NCBI GenBank assembly: GCA_017481265.1
Contig: JAFUPK010000092.1
Coordinates: 1-41,225 of the forward strand
Reading direction: 5' to 3'
DNA: 41,225 bases
DNA from: Clostridia bacterium
GTDB taxonomy: Bacteria; Bacillota; Clostridia; Oscillospirales; CAG-272
The position numbers and the translations under genes were made by a program. The notes beneath the pieces were generated by a model. The model searched no databases. It had not been told where the DNA came from and was given only the letters and a program-made list of their open reading frames with translations. Position 1 is the stretch's first letter. Each line of letters opens with the position of its first letter. Positions 16,102 through 24,430 of this stretch are shown piece after piece.

Positions 16102-16836
16102 ATGAAGCAGAGCTTATTTGAAATAATCGAAAACATCCCCCTCACGGCTGACGTCATGAAGATGCGCCTGAAGGGAGACACCTCCGAGATCACAGCCCCC
16201 GGTACATTTGTCAATGTAAAGCTTGACGGTCTCTTTCTCCGCCGCCCCATCTCCGTATGCGATGTTGAGGGTGATGTGCTGACTATCATCTACAAGGTAG
16301 TCGGACGCGGCACCGAGCAGATGCGCGAGATGCAAAACGGCACTCTCGACGTGCTCACGGGACTCGGAAACGGATATGACACGTCAAAATCAGGCGCAAG
16401 CCCGCTCCTTCTCGGAGGAGGAGTGGGAGTTCCGCCTATGTATATGCTTGCAAAGCGGCTTATTGCAGAGGGCAAAAAGGTCTCCGTGATCCTCGGCTTC
16501 AACAAGGAAAGCGAGATCTTCTGCGAGGATGACTTCAAGGCTCTCGGCTGCGATGTCACCGTAACCACCGTTGACGGAAGCTATGGTGTAAAAGGATTCG
16601 TCACCGACGCTATGAAGAATATCGACTATACATACTTCTACACCTGCGGTCCCGAGCCTATGCTGAAGGCTATCTACAAGGCATCGGCAACAAGCGGTCA
16701 GTTCAGCTTTGAAGAGCGCATGGGATGCGGCTTCGGTGCTTGTATGGGTTGCTCCTGCAAGACAGTTACAGGCTACAAGAGAATCTGCAAGGACGGTCCC
16801 GTTCTTGAAAAGGAGGAGATACTGTGGGAAAATTAA
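16102..16836 (+). CDS. pyrK: Dihydroorotate dehydrogenase electron-transfer subunit
   Basis: PyrK carries FAD and a 2Fe-2S cluster and passes electrons from PyrD to NAD+. The 244-residue protein has the ferredoxin-reductase fold: the FAD motif RRPISV lies near residues 47-52, and LLGGGVGVPPMYMLAK covers the NAD domain. A C-terminal Cys cluster (CGFGACMGCSCKT plus a later Cys) fits C-x4-C-x2-C-x(11-12)-C for the 2Fe-2S centre. Its end overlaps the pyrD start by 13 nt, so the two subunits are probably translationally coupled. Its presence shows the NAD-linked class 1B enzyme, suited to anaerobes. Confidence 0.95.
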   Translation: MKQSLFEIIENIPLTADVMKMRLKGDTSEITAPGTFVNVKLDGLFLRRPISVCDVEGDVLTIIYKVVGRGTEQMREMQNGTLDVLTGLGNGYDTSKSGASPLLLGGGVGVPPMYMLAKRLIAEGKKVSVILGFNKESEIFCEDDFKALGCDVTVTTVDGSYGVKGFVTDAMKNIDYTYFYTCGPEPMLKAIYKASATSGQFSFEERMGCGFGACMGCSCKTVTGYKRICKDGPVLEKEEILWEN

Positions 16837-17732
16837 GCGTTGATCTCTGCGGTATAGAGCTTGATAATCCGATCATCCCCGCAAGCGGTACCTTCGGATA
16901 CGGTTATGAATTCGCAGAGCTCTATGATATAAACGTGCTCGGCACGTTCTCCTTCAAGGGAACCACAAAGGATCCCCGCTTCGGAAACCCCACTCCCCGT
17001 ATCGCCGAATGCTATGCGGGAATGATCAACGCCGTCGGACTTCAGAATCCCGGAGTTGAAAAGGTTATCTCCGAAGAGCTTCCGAAAATGAGAAAATGCT
17101 TTAATAAAAAGGTTATGGCAAACGTCAGCGGCTTTGCAGTCGAGGATTACGCCTACACCTGTGAAAAGCTTGATAAATGCGAAGAGGTGGGCTGGCTTGA
17201 GGTAAACGTAAGCTGTCCCAATGTCCACGGCGGCGGTATGAGCTTCGGAACTTCTCCTGAGGCTGCCGCAGAGGTAACAAAAGCAGTAAAAAAGGTGACG
17301 ACGAAGCCCGTCATTATCAAGCTTTCGCCTAACGTAACGGATATCGTCTCCATTGCCAAAGCCTGTGAAGAAGCAGGTGCCGACGGCATCAGCCTTATAA
17401 ACACTATGCTCGGTATGAGAATTGACCTCAAAACAAAGAAGCCCGTTATTGCAAACAAGATGGGCGGCTTCTCCGGACCCGCCATCTTCCCTGTAGCGGT
17501 AAGAATGGTATATCAGGTCTCCCACGCGGTAAGCATCCCCGTTGTGGGTATGGGTGGAGTATCAAGTGCTGAGGATGTTATCGAAATGATGCTTGCAGGA
17601 GCTACCGCAGTTGAGGTGGGTGCAGCTAACCTTATTGATCCCTTCGCCTGCCGCGACATCATAGCAAAGCTACCCGAGGTAATGGCTAAATACGGAATAG
17701 ATAATTTAAAAGATATAATAGGAGTAGCATAA
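16824..17732 (+). CDS. pyrD: Dihydroorotate dehydrogenase, class 1B catalytic subunit
   Basis: This FMN enzyme oxidises dihydroorotate to orotate. The 302-residue protein is soluble, with no membrane anchor, as expected of class 1. The catalytic base is the Cys in [12 protein letters not shown], which is typical of class 1 in place of the Ser of class 2. [10 protein letters not shown] and the FMN-phosphate [10 protein letters not shown] motif follow. It starts with GTG at 16824, 7 nt after AGGAGG that lies within pyrK. Its stop codon overlaps the pyrF start (TAATG). Confidence 0.96.
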   Translation: MGKLSVDLCGIELDNPIIPASGTFGYGYEFAELYDINVLGTFSFKGTTKDPRFGNPTPRIAECYAGMINAVGLQNPGVEKVISEELPKMRKCFNKKVMANVSGFAVEDYAYTCEKLDKCEEVGWLEVNVSCPNVHGGGMSFGTSPEAAAEVTKAVKKVTTKPVIIKLSPNVTDIVSIAKACEEAGADGISLINTMLGMRIDLKTKKPVIANKMGGFSGPAIFPVAVRMVYQVSHAVSIPVVGMGGVSSAEDVIEMMLAGATAVEVGAANLIDPFACRDIIAKLPEVMAKYGIDNLKDIIGVA

Positions 17733-18430
17733 TGGGAAAAGACGTAATCGTAGCTTGCGACTTTGCAAGCGCAGAAGCAGTATTTGAATTTCTTGATAAG
17801 TTCGAGGGCAAAAAGCCCTTCGTTAAGATCGGCATGGAGCTCTTTTATGCCGCAGGTCCCGAGATCGTCCGCGAGATAAAGAGACGCGGTCACAAGATCT
17901 TCCTTGACCTGAAGCTCCACGACATCCCCAACACAGTAAAAAAGTCCATGGCAGTCCTCTCGGGACTTGACGTGGATATGACAAACCTTCACGCAAGCGG
18001 TACTGTCCGCATGATGGAAGCGGCTCTCGAGGGTCTCACACGTCCCGACGGAACACGCCCCATTCTTATCGCAGTAACACAGCTCACCTCTACCGATCAG
18101 GAAAGTATGGAAAATGACCTTCTCATAAAGGAGCCCATCGACAAGGTGGTCATGCACTACGCGGCTAATGCTAAGCGTGCAGGTCTTGACGGTGTGGTTT
18201 GCTCTCCCCTTGAGGCAGGCACGGTACACGACACCTGCGGAGCGGATTTCGTTACCGTAACTCCCGGTGTACGCTTTGCAGACGGTGACATCGGCGACCA
18301 AAAGCGTGTTATGACTCCCGCAGAGGCAAAAAAGATCGGATCCGACTACATCGTTGTCGGACGTCCCATCACAGCAGCCGCAGATCCCGTAGCCGCTTAC
18401 GAGCGTTGCGTTGCGGAATTCGTGGGCTGA
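17732..18430 (+). CDS. pyrF: Orotidine 5'-phosphate decarboxylase
   Basis: This enzyme decarboxylates OMP to UMP, the last step of the pathway. The 232-residue protein is of the short bacterial type. It has the catalytic lysine/aspartate tetrad in [13 protein letters not shown], the N-terminal VACDFAS strand, [10 protein letters not shown] for the phosphate side, and VVGRPITAA near the end. It shares one base with the pyrD stop codon. The next gene, a glycyl radical enzyme, follows after 33 nt with its own strong ribosome binding site, and pyrE comes only after that. Confidence 0.96.
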   Translation: MGKDVIVACDFASAEAVFEFLDKFEGKKPFVKIGMELFYAAGPEIVREIKRRGHKIFLDLKLHDIPNTVKKSMAVLSGLDVDMTNLHASGTVRMMEAALEGLTRPDGTRPILIAVTQLTSTDQESMENDLLIKEPIDKVVMHYAANAKRAGLDGVVCSPLEAGTVHDTCGADFVTVTPGVRFADGDIGDQKRVMTPAEAKKIGSDYIVVGRPITAAADPVAAYERCVAEFVG

Positions 18431-18463
18431 TAAAAGCGTATTTTAAACAGAGGAGGTGTCCGC

Positions 18464-20779
18464 TTGAAGTATTCGTATATCGACAAAAAATTGGAGTTTT
18501 CCGCGGAAAGCGCGAAGCTTCACGAAGCACTGAATCGCAGAATGCACGGCTGGGATGACCGAGAAGAGACTTGGACAGGTCCCATGTTTGACGGAAAGAC
18601 ACCTTTCCTTGACGTTTTCGAGGAGATGCCCGATTCTCCCTACGTCATCACTCTCGCACACGCAATCGTCAGAAGCTGGCTCACGTCCGAGATCACCATA
18701 CTCCCCTATGAGGTCGTCGTTGGAAATAACCGTCCCGTAAGACGTCTCATGGAGCACTTTTCCTGGGGGATCACCGATTATGAGGATCCGCTGGTTTACG
18801 GAGACCACGATTACAGCGCTGAAGCTCTTGAATCGGCAAACCGTCGCATTGAAGCTCTCCGCGACAGGCTTTGGCCTGCTACCCGTCAGCTCATCTACGA
18901 TGAAGCCGACAGACTTCTCGGCAAGGACGTGTATAAAAAAGGCTGGTGTGCGGGACTTGGCGACGCAGGCGGTTATCAGGGACATACGGTTCCAAGCTAC
19001 CCTTCTCTTCTGAAGCTCGGCTTTGACAAGACCATCGAAAAGATAGACCTTTACGATGCAAACACAAACGACAGCGAGAAGCACGAGCTCTACGAGGCAA
19101 TGCGCGTCATCGTACGCGGACTTTCCGCCTTTGCCGAGCTTCACGCCGACAAGGCAGCCTCTCTCGCCGAAAGCGAAACGGACGAGGTGCTGAAATCACG
19201 CTACCTTCTTGTGTCAAAGACCTGCCGAAAGATCGCCCATGAAAAGCCCGAAAGCTTCATTGAAGCTGTACAGCTCATGTGGTTCTACAGCCTTTGGGAC
19301 TGGGTCGACTGTCTCGGACGTATCGACCAGACGCTTCATCCCTTCTATTCCCGTTCAGATGACTCAGAGGTCAGCCGCGAGGACGTCGCAGTAGGGCTTC
19401 TTCTGAAGCTCCGCGAGCACGGAAGCCACAACATCACCCTTGGCGGAGTTCTTCCCGAAAACGGAAAGGATGCCGCAAACGAGCTGACTTACCTCTTTTT
19501 ACAGATACTCCGCACCTTCCACGGCGTCCATCCGAGATGCTCACTGAGGCTCCACAAGGACACTCCCGACGAGCTTATGGACCTTCTTGTGAAGATGTGG
19601 TCCGAGGGAATGAGCGACCCCACCATTGTCAGCGACACCCTTGCTATTGACGCACTACGTGCTTACGGAGTCACTACCGAGGATGCGCGTGACTACTCAA
19701 TGCTCGGCTGTCAGGAGATCGAGATCCCCGGAAAAAGCAACTTCGGCTGTGAGGACGGCGTTATCAACCTGGCAAAAATACTTGAATATACCTTAAACGA
19801 CGGATATGACAAAAAGCTCGGTATCCGCGTGGGTCTTCCAAACGGCAAGCTTACCGATTACAAATCCATTGAGGAAATTTGGGAAGCTTTCGAAAAGCAG
19901 ACCAAGGAAATAAACAAAAGCTTCGTCAAGATCTGCGATGCAGGTCAGACCATACGTGCGAAAAATTTTGCAAAGCTCGTCAAGAGTGTCTACACTGACG
20001 ACTGTATTATGAAGGGCAAAAGCCTTGATGACGGCGGTGCAGTATACAACTACGGTGTAGTTGAAACCGCAGGACTTGCCGTTACCGCAGACGCTTTTGC
20101 GGCTCTTGAAACTGTTGTGTTCGGCGAAGGAAAAGTAACTCTTCAAGAACTCTCCGATGCCCTTGACGCAAACTTTGAGGGGTACGACGAGATCCGCGCT
20201 GTAATGCTGTCAGCTCCAAAGTTCGGAAACGACGATGACAGAGTTGACAAATGGGCAGCGCGTATCCTTGAGATGTTCTGGGGAGACCTCGGAAACTACC
20301 GCTCCATCCGCGGAGGCGCTTATATGGGTGCTTGCTCACTGCAGGGCGGAGGACGCGGCTTCGGTTACGAAACATGGGCGCTTCCCGACGGTCACAGACG
20401 CGGAGACCCTATGGGTAACACTATAGGTCCACGTCCCGGAGCCGACAAAAAGGGACTTACCGCAATGCTTAAGTCCGTAATGAAGCTTCCTCTCCGCCTC
20501 GGCGTTGGAGGAACCACGGTCAACACCTGCATCCCCGTAAACACAAACTCCTCCGACGAGCAGAGAGATAAAATAAAGAGCATCATCCGCGCATATGTCG
20601 CAGGCGGTGGACTTCAGGCTCAGATCACCACCGCAACTCTTGAGGATCTCCTTGATGCAAAGGTAAATCCCGAAGCACACCGGGATCTTATCGTCAGAGT
20701 CGGCGGCTTCAGCCAGCAGTTTATCTACCTTGTCCCCGAATCTCAGGATGAGATGATAAGCCGTTATTACAATACTTGA
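18464..20779 (+). CDS. Glycyl radical enzyme of unknown substrate in the pyr operon
   Basis: The 771-residue protein has the two defining glycyl radical enzyme motifs. Cys416 lies in MLGCQEIE, the thiyl loop. Gly748 lies in RVGGFS, 23 residues from the C-terminus, where the radical is stored. A Cys-x-Glu pair (Cys416, Glu418) resembles dehydratases, choline lyase and aryl decarboxylases. Pyruvate formate-lyase has two adjacent cysteines instead, so a PFL label is not supported. It starts with TTG at 18464, 6 nt after AGGAGGT. It lies tightly between pyrF and pyrE in the same direction. The radical SAM activase such enzymes need was not seen in the window. The substrate is unknown; the operon hints at nucleotide or carbamoyl metabolism, but co-location is the only evidence. 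Confidence 0.85.
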   Translation: MKYSYIDKKLEFSAESAKLHEALNRRMHGWDDREETWTGPMFDGKTPFLDVFEEMPDSPYVITLAHAIVRSWLTSEITILPYEVVVGNNRPVRRLMEHFSWGITDYEDPLVYGDHDYSAEALESANRRIEALRDRLWPATRQLIYDEADRLLGKDVYKKGWCAGLGDAGGYQGHTVPSYPSLLKLGFDKTIEKIDLYDANTNDSEKHELYEAMRVIVRGLSAFAELHADKAASLAESETDEVLKSRYLLVSKTCRKIAHEKPESFIEAVQLMWFYSLWDWVDCLGRIDQTLHPFYSRSDDSEVSREDVAVGLLLKLREHGSHNITLGGVLPENGKDAANELTYLFLQILRTFHGVHPRCSLRLHKDTPDELMDLLVKMWSEGMSDPTIVSDTLAIDALRAYGVTTEDARDYSMLGCQEIEIPGKSNFGCEDGVINLAKILEYTLNDGYDKKLGIRVGLPNGKLTDYKSIEEIWEAFEKQTKEINKSFVKICDAGQTIRAKNFAKLVKSVYTDDCIMKGKSLDDGGAVYNYGVVETAGLAVTADAFAALETVVFGEGKVTLQELSDALDANFEGYDEIRAVMLSAPKFGNDDDRVDKWAARILEMFWGDLGNYRSIRGGAYMGACSLQGGGRGFGYETWALPDGHRRGDPMGNTIGPRPGADKKGLTAMLKSVMKLPLRLGVGGTTVNTCIPVNTNSSDEQRDKIKSIIRAYVAGGGLQAQITTATLEDLLDAKVNPEAHRDLIVRVGGFSQQFIYLVPESQDEMISRYYNT

Positions 20780-20803
20780 TTTCAAAGAAAAGGATATAAG
20801 GAT

Positions 20804-21460
20804 ATGGAAAGCTACAAGAGAGAATTTATACAATTTCTTGAAGGTGCCGGCGTTTTGAAGTTCGGCGATTTTACCGCAAAAAGCGGCAGAAAGATCCCCT
20901 ACTTCATCAATGCGGGCGACATCAAAACAGGCGATCAGATAGCAAAGCTCGGAGAGTTCTACGCAAAGAGCTACCTTGAGAAGGTAGGCAACAAGAGATG
21001 CGTTCTCTACGGCCCCGCTTACAAGGGTATCTCCATCGCAGTTGCCGCTTCCATCGGACTTTCAAAGTGCGGGCTCGACGTTCCCTTCTTCTTCAACAGA
21101 AAGGAAGAAATGGACCACGGCGAGGGCGGTGTTTTCGTAGGATATTTGCCCAATGAGGGCGAAGAGATCGTCATAGTCGAGGACGTTATCACCGCAGGAA
21201 CCGCTATCCGAGAAAGTATGGCTACACTTTCTTCACTTAAGGGAACAAAAGTTGCCGCTACATTTGTAATGGTAGACCGCAAGGAAAAGGGCAAGACAGA
21301 CAAGTCCGCTATGGCTGAGGTAGGCGAGGAATTCGGCTTCCCCGTATATTCCGTAGTTGACGTTTATGACATCATAGAATATCTTGAGGAAGACCCCAAA
21401 AATGCCGAGAACGTAGAACGTATCAAGAAGTATCTTGAAGTAAACGGCGCAAAGGCTTAA
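20804..21460 (+). CDS. pyrE: Orotate phosphoribosyltransferase
   Basis: This enzyme joins orotate and PRPP to give OMP, the substrate of pyrF. The 218-residue protein has the type I phosphoribosyltransferase fold. The PRPP signature IVIVEDVITAGTA lies near residues 123-135. VLYGPAYKGI is the loop before the pyrophosphate-binding strand, and the flexible loop FFFNRKEEMDHGEGG carries the catalytic Lys. It lies 24 nt after the glycyl radical enzyme gene and 34 nt before pyrB. Confidence 0.95.
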   Translation: MESYKREFIQFLEGAGVLKFGDFTAKSGRKIPYFINAGDIKTGDQIAKLGEFYAKSYLEKVGNKRCVLYGPAYKGISIAVAASIGLSKCGLDVPFFFNRKEEMDHGEGGVFVGYLPNEGEEIVIVEDVITAGTAIRESMATLSSLKGTKVAATFVMVDRKEKGKTDKSAMAEVGEEFGFPVYSVVDVYDIIEYLEEDPKNAENVERIKKYLEVNGAKA

Positions 21461-21494
21461 CCCAAACAAATCAACGAAAGGTATGTTCATATAA

Positions 21495-22418
21495 ATGAGA
21501 AGTCTCATTGATATACTTGATCTCACCACAGAGGAAATAGACGAGCTTATAGCTACAGCCGAGGACATTATTGCAAATCCCGCTGACTATGCGGACTGTT
21601 GCCGCGGCAAAAAGCTTGCAACTCTCTTTTATGAGCCCTCAACCCGTACCCGTCTCAGCTTTGAGGCGGCTATGATAGAGCTTGGCGGAAGTGTCATCGG
21701 CTTCTCCGAAGCGCAGAGCTCATCCGCCGCTAAGGGCGAAAGTATCGCTGACACTGCACGCACAATAAGCTGCTATGCAGACATCATCGCCATGCGCCAC
21801 CCCAAGGAGGGCGCCCCCTATGTCGCTTCGCTCAATGCATCTATCCCCGTTATCAACGCAGGCGACGGCGGTCACAATCATCCAACCCAGACACTCACCG
21901 ACCTTCTCACCATCAAGCGCGAAAAAGGTGCATTCGGCGGTATCACCGTAGGTCTCTGCGGAGACCTGAAGTTCGGACGTACCGTTCATTCCCTTATCTC
22001 CGCTATGTCCCGCTACGACGGCGTAAGATTCGTGCTCATCTCTCCCGAGGAGCTCGCCCTCCCAAGCTACATCAAGCGCGATGTTCTTGAGAAAAAGGGT
22101 ATCCCCTATAAGCAGACCTCAAGTCTTGAAGAGGCTATGCCCGAGCTTGACATCCTCTACATGACCCGTGTACAGAGAGAACGTTTCTTCAACGAGGAGG
22201 ATTATCTCCGCCTTAAGGACAGCTACATTCTCGACACCAAAAAGCTTGAGGGAGCTAAGGCAGATCTTTGCATCATGCATCCCCTGCCAAGAGTAAACGA
22301 GATCGCTGTATCCGTAGACCGTGATCCCAGAGCCTGCTATTTCAAGCAGGTGCTCAACGGAAAGTACATCAGAATGGCACTTATCCGCAAGCTCTTAAAG
22401 GAGGCAGGCACCATATGA
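21495..22418 (+). CDS. pyrB: Aspartate carbamoyltransferase catalytic subunit
   Basis: The enzyme transfers carbamoyl from carbamoyl phosphate to aspartate, the committed pyrimidine step. The 307-residue protein shows [13 protein letters not shown] for carbamoyl phosphate, SSAAKGES (the 80s loop reaching into the neighbouring subunit), [11 protein letters not shown], and HPLPRVNEI for aspartate. HPLP rather than HCLP separates it from argF. Its stop codon overlaps the pyrI start (ATGA), so the catalytic and regulatory chains are coupled. The holoenzyme is expected to be the E. coli-like 2(c3):3(r2) complex. Confidence 0.96.
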   Translation: MRSLIDILDLTTEEIDELIATAEDIIANPADYADCCRGKKLATLFYEPSTRTRLSFEAAMIELGGSVIGFSEAQSSSAAKGESIADTARTISCYADIIAMRHPKEGAPYVASLNASIPVINAGDGGHNHPTQTLTDLLTIKREKGAFGGITVGLCGDLKFGRTVHSLISAMSRYDGVRFVLISPEELALPSYIKRDVLEKKGIPYKQTSSLEEAMPELDILYMTRVQRERFFNEEDYLRLKDSYILDTKKLEGAKADLCIMHPLPRVNEIAVSVDRDPRACYFKQVLNGKYIRMALIRKLLKEAGTI

Positions 22419-22831
22419 ACATAGATTCCATCAGAAACGGTATCGTTATCGACCACATCACCAAGGGACGCGGCATGGAGCTTTACTACCTTCTCGGTCT
22501 TGATGCTCTTGAGTGCTCCGTAGCTCTTATCAGAAACGTGGGAAGCTCTAAAATGGGCAAGAAGGACATCATCAAAATTGATGCCGATATTCCCGTAAGC
22601 TTCGACGTCATCGGCTACGTTGATCCCGGAATCACAGTAAACATTATCAAAGACGGAGTGATAGCTGATAAAAAAACCATCGCTCCTCCCGAAACTCTCA
22701 CAAACGTTATCAAATGTAAGAATCCCCGCTGTATTACCTCTGTGGAGCAGGAGCTTGACCACGTGTTCAAGCTCGTAGACCGCGAAAACACCGTCTACCG
22801 CTGCATCTACTGCGAAGCCAAAGCAAAATAA
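22415..22831 (+). CDS. pyrI: Aspartate carbamoyltransferase regulatory subunit
   Basis: PyrI binds nucleotides (CTP/ATP in known cases) and links the catalytic trimers. The 138-residue protein has an N-terminal allosteric domain of about 90 residues and a C-terminal zinc domain. The four zinc cysteines are visible as C-x4-C (CKNPRC) and C-x2-C (CIYC). This is slightly shorter than the 153 residues of E. coli, mainly at the N-terminus. A strong AAAGGAGG (22397-22404) lies inside the pyrB end. With no PyrR leader at the promoter, allosteric control through PyrI may carry more of the regulation. Confidence 0.95.
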   Translation: MNIDSIRNGIVIDHITKGRGMELYYLLGLDALECSVALIRNVGSSKMGKKDIIKIDADIPVSFDVIGYVDPGITVNIIKDGVIADKKTIAPPETLTNVIKCKNPRCITSVEQELDHVFKLVDRENTVYRCIYCEAKAK

Positions 22832-22853
22832 TCAAGGAAAGGAAATAAATCAA

Positions 22854-24359
22854 ATGGCAATTTTTATTAACGAGCCTTCTCATACCTTTAACGAATACCT
22901 TCTTATCCCCGGATACTCCTCCAGCGAGTGTGTCCCTGCAAACGTAAGCCTCAAAACTCCCCTCGTCAAGTACAAAAAGGGTGAAGAACCGGCTATTTCC
23001 ATGAACATCCCCATGGTATCCGCCATCATGCAGTCCGTTTCCGGTGACAGACTCGCAGTAGCTCTCGCAACAGAGGGCGGCGTTTCCTTCATCTACGGTT
23101 CACAGACCATCGAGGATGAGGCGGCTATGGTCAAGCGTGCAAAGACCTACAAGGCAGGCTTTGTAAAAAGCGGCTCTAACGTAACTCCCGATGCAACTCT
23201 TGCCGATATCGTTGCACTCAAAGAACAGAACGGTTACTCAACCGTTGCAGTTACCTCCGACGGAAGCGCTAACGGCAAGCTTCTCGGTATCGTAACGGGA
23301 CGCGACTACAGAGTAAGCCGTATGGATCCTGCAACAAAGGTTGCTGATTTCATGACTCCCCTTGAAAAGCTTGTTACAGCTCCCGAAGGCACGACTCTCA
23401 AGATTGCCAACGATATCATCTGGGACAATAAGCTCAATTCCCTTCCTATAGTAGATAAGGACGGCAATCTCTGCTACTTCGTATTCCGTAAGGACTACGA
23501 CACTCACAAGCAGAACCCGAACGAGCTCCTTGATGCAAACAAGAGATACGTTGTAGGCGCAGGTATCAATACACGTGACTACGCAGAGCGTGTTCCCGCT
23601 CTCGTTGAAGCAGGCGCTGACGTGCTTTGCATCGACTCCTCCGAGGGATTTTCTGAATGGCAGAAGCTTACAATTGATTGGATCCGCGCACACTACGGTG
23701 ACAGTGTTAAGGTTGGAGCCGGTAACGTAGTTGATGCTGACGGCTTCCGTTTCCTTGCTGACTGCGGTGCTGACTTCATCAAGGTCGGTATCGGCGGCGG
23801 CTCAATCTGTATCACACGTGAGACAAAGGGTATCGGACGCGGACAGGCTACAGCTCTCATAGAGGTATGCAAGGCTCGCGACGAATACTTCGAGGAAACA
23901 GGCGTATACGTTCCCGTATGCTCCGACGGCGGTATCGTTTACGACCACCACATCACTCTCGCTCTCGCTATGGGTGCTGACTTCGTAATGCTTGGCAGAT
24001 ACTTTGCAAGATTCGACGAAAGCCCCACAAACAAGGTCAACATCGGCGGCACTTACTACAAGGAATACTGGGGCGAGGGCTCCAGCCGTGCCCGCAACTG
24101 GATGAGATATGACCTTGGCGGCGACAAGAAGCTCTCCTTTGAGGAAGGCGTTGATTCTTACGTTCCTTACGCCGGAACTCTCAAGGTAAATGTAGCACTT
24201 TCTTTAAGCAAGGTAAAGTCCACCATGTGCAACTGCGGCGCTCTTACTATCCCTGAGCTCCAGAAGAAAGCAAAGCTGACTCTCGTTTCCGCTACAAGTA
24301 TCGTTGAGGGCGGTGCTCACGACGTTATCCAGAAGGAAAAGACTGCAGCTATTAAGTAA
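22854..24359 (+). CDS. guaB: IMP dehydrogenase, Tritrichomonas-like type
   Basis: This enzyme oxidises IMP to XMP with NAD+, the entry to guanine nucleotides. The 501-residue protein has a barrel broken by two CBS domains (about residues 100-215). The catalytic Cys319 lies in [12 protein letters not shown], and the mobile flap carries Arg418-Tyr419 in WMRYDLGG. The usual bacterial loop has GPGSICTTR and a different flap. From memory, the signature GSICITRE, the [13 protein letters not shown] flap and the residue numbers 319/418/419 match Tritrichomonas foetus IMP dehydrogenase closely. It is placed at the end of the pyr operon, 22 nt after pyrI, which would balance GMP with pyrimidines. Gene symbol by function; the subfamily is divergent. 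Confidence 0.93.
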   Translation: MAIFINEPSHTFNEYLLIPGYSSSECVPANVSLKTPLVKYKKGEEPAISMNIPMVSAIMQSVSGDRLAVALATEGGVSFIYGSQTIEDEAAMVKRAKTYKAGFVKSGSNVTPDATLADIVALKEQNGYSTVAVTSDGSANGKLLGIVTGRDYRVSRMDPATKVADFMTPLEKLVTAPEGTTLKIANDIIWDNKLNSLPIVDKDGNLCYFVFRKDYDTHKQNPNELLDANKRYVVGAGINTRDYAERVPALVEAGADVLCIDSSEGFSEWQKLTIDWIRAHYGDSVKVGAGNVVDADGFRFLADCGADFIKVGIGGGSICITRETKGIGRGQATALIEVCKARDEYFEETGVYVPVCSDGGIVYDHHITLALAMGADFVMLGRYFARFDESPTNKVNIGGTYYKEYWGEGSSRARNWMRYDLGGDKKLSFEEGVDSYVPYAGTLKVNVALSLSKVKSTMCNCGALTIPELQKKAKLTLVSATSIVEGGAHDVIQKEKTAAIK

Positions 24360-24365
24360 GATATA

Positions 24366-24374
24366 TGCTATAAT
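24366..24374 (+). promoter_or_regulatory. Possible extended -10 promoter for the GH27 pair
   Basis: TGC directly followed by TATAAT (24369-24374) forms an extended -10 element in the AT-rich gap after guaB. No good -35 box lies 17 nt upstream. No terminator is visible after guaB, so the glycosidases could also be reached by read-through from the pyr operon. Confidence 0.4.
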
Positions 24375-24430
24375 ATTTACAATTAACGTTACGTATATTT
24401 ATGTACAGCACTATACAAAGGAGAACGAAA

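Noticed and set aside
18464-20779. Naming the glycyl radical enzyme pyruvate formate-lyase
   Set aside because: It has a single Cys in GCQE instead of the adjacent Cys-Cys of pyruvate formate-lyase, and no formate or acetyl-CoA genes are nearby.
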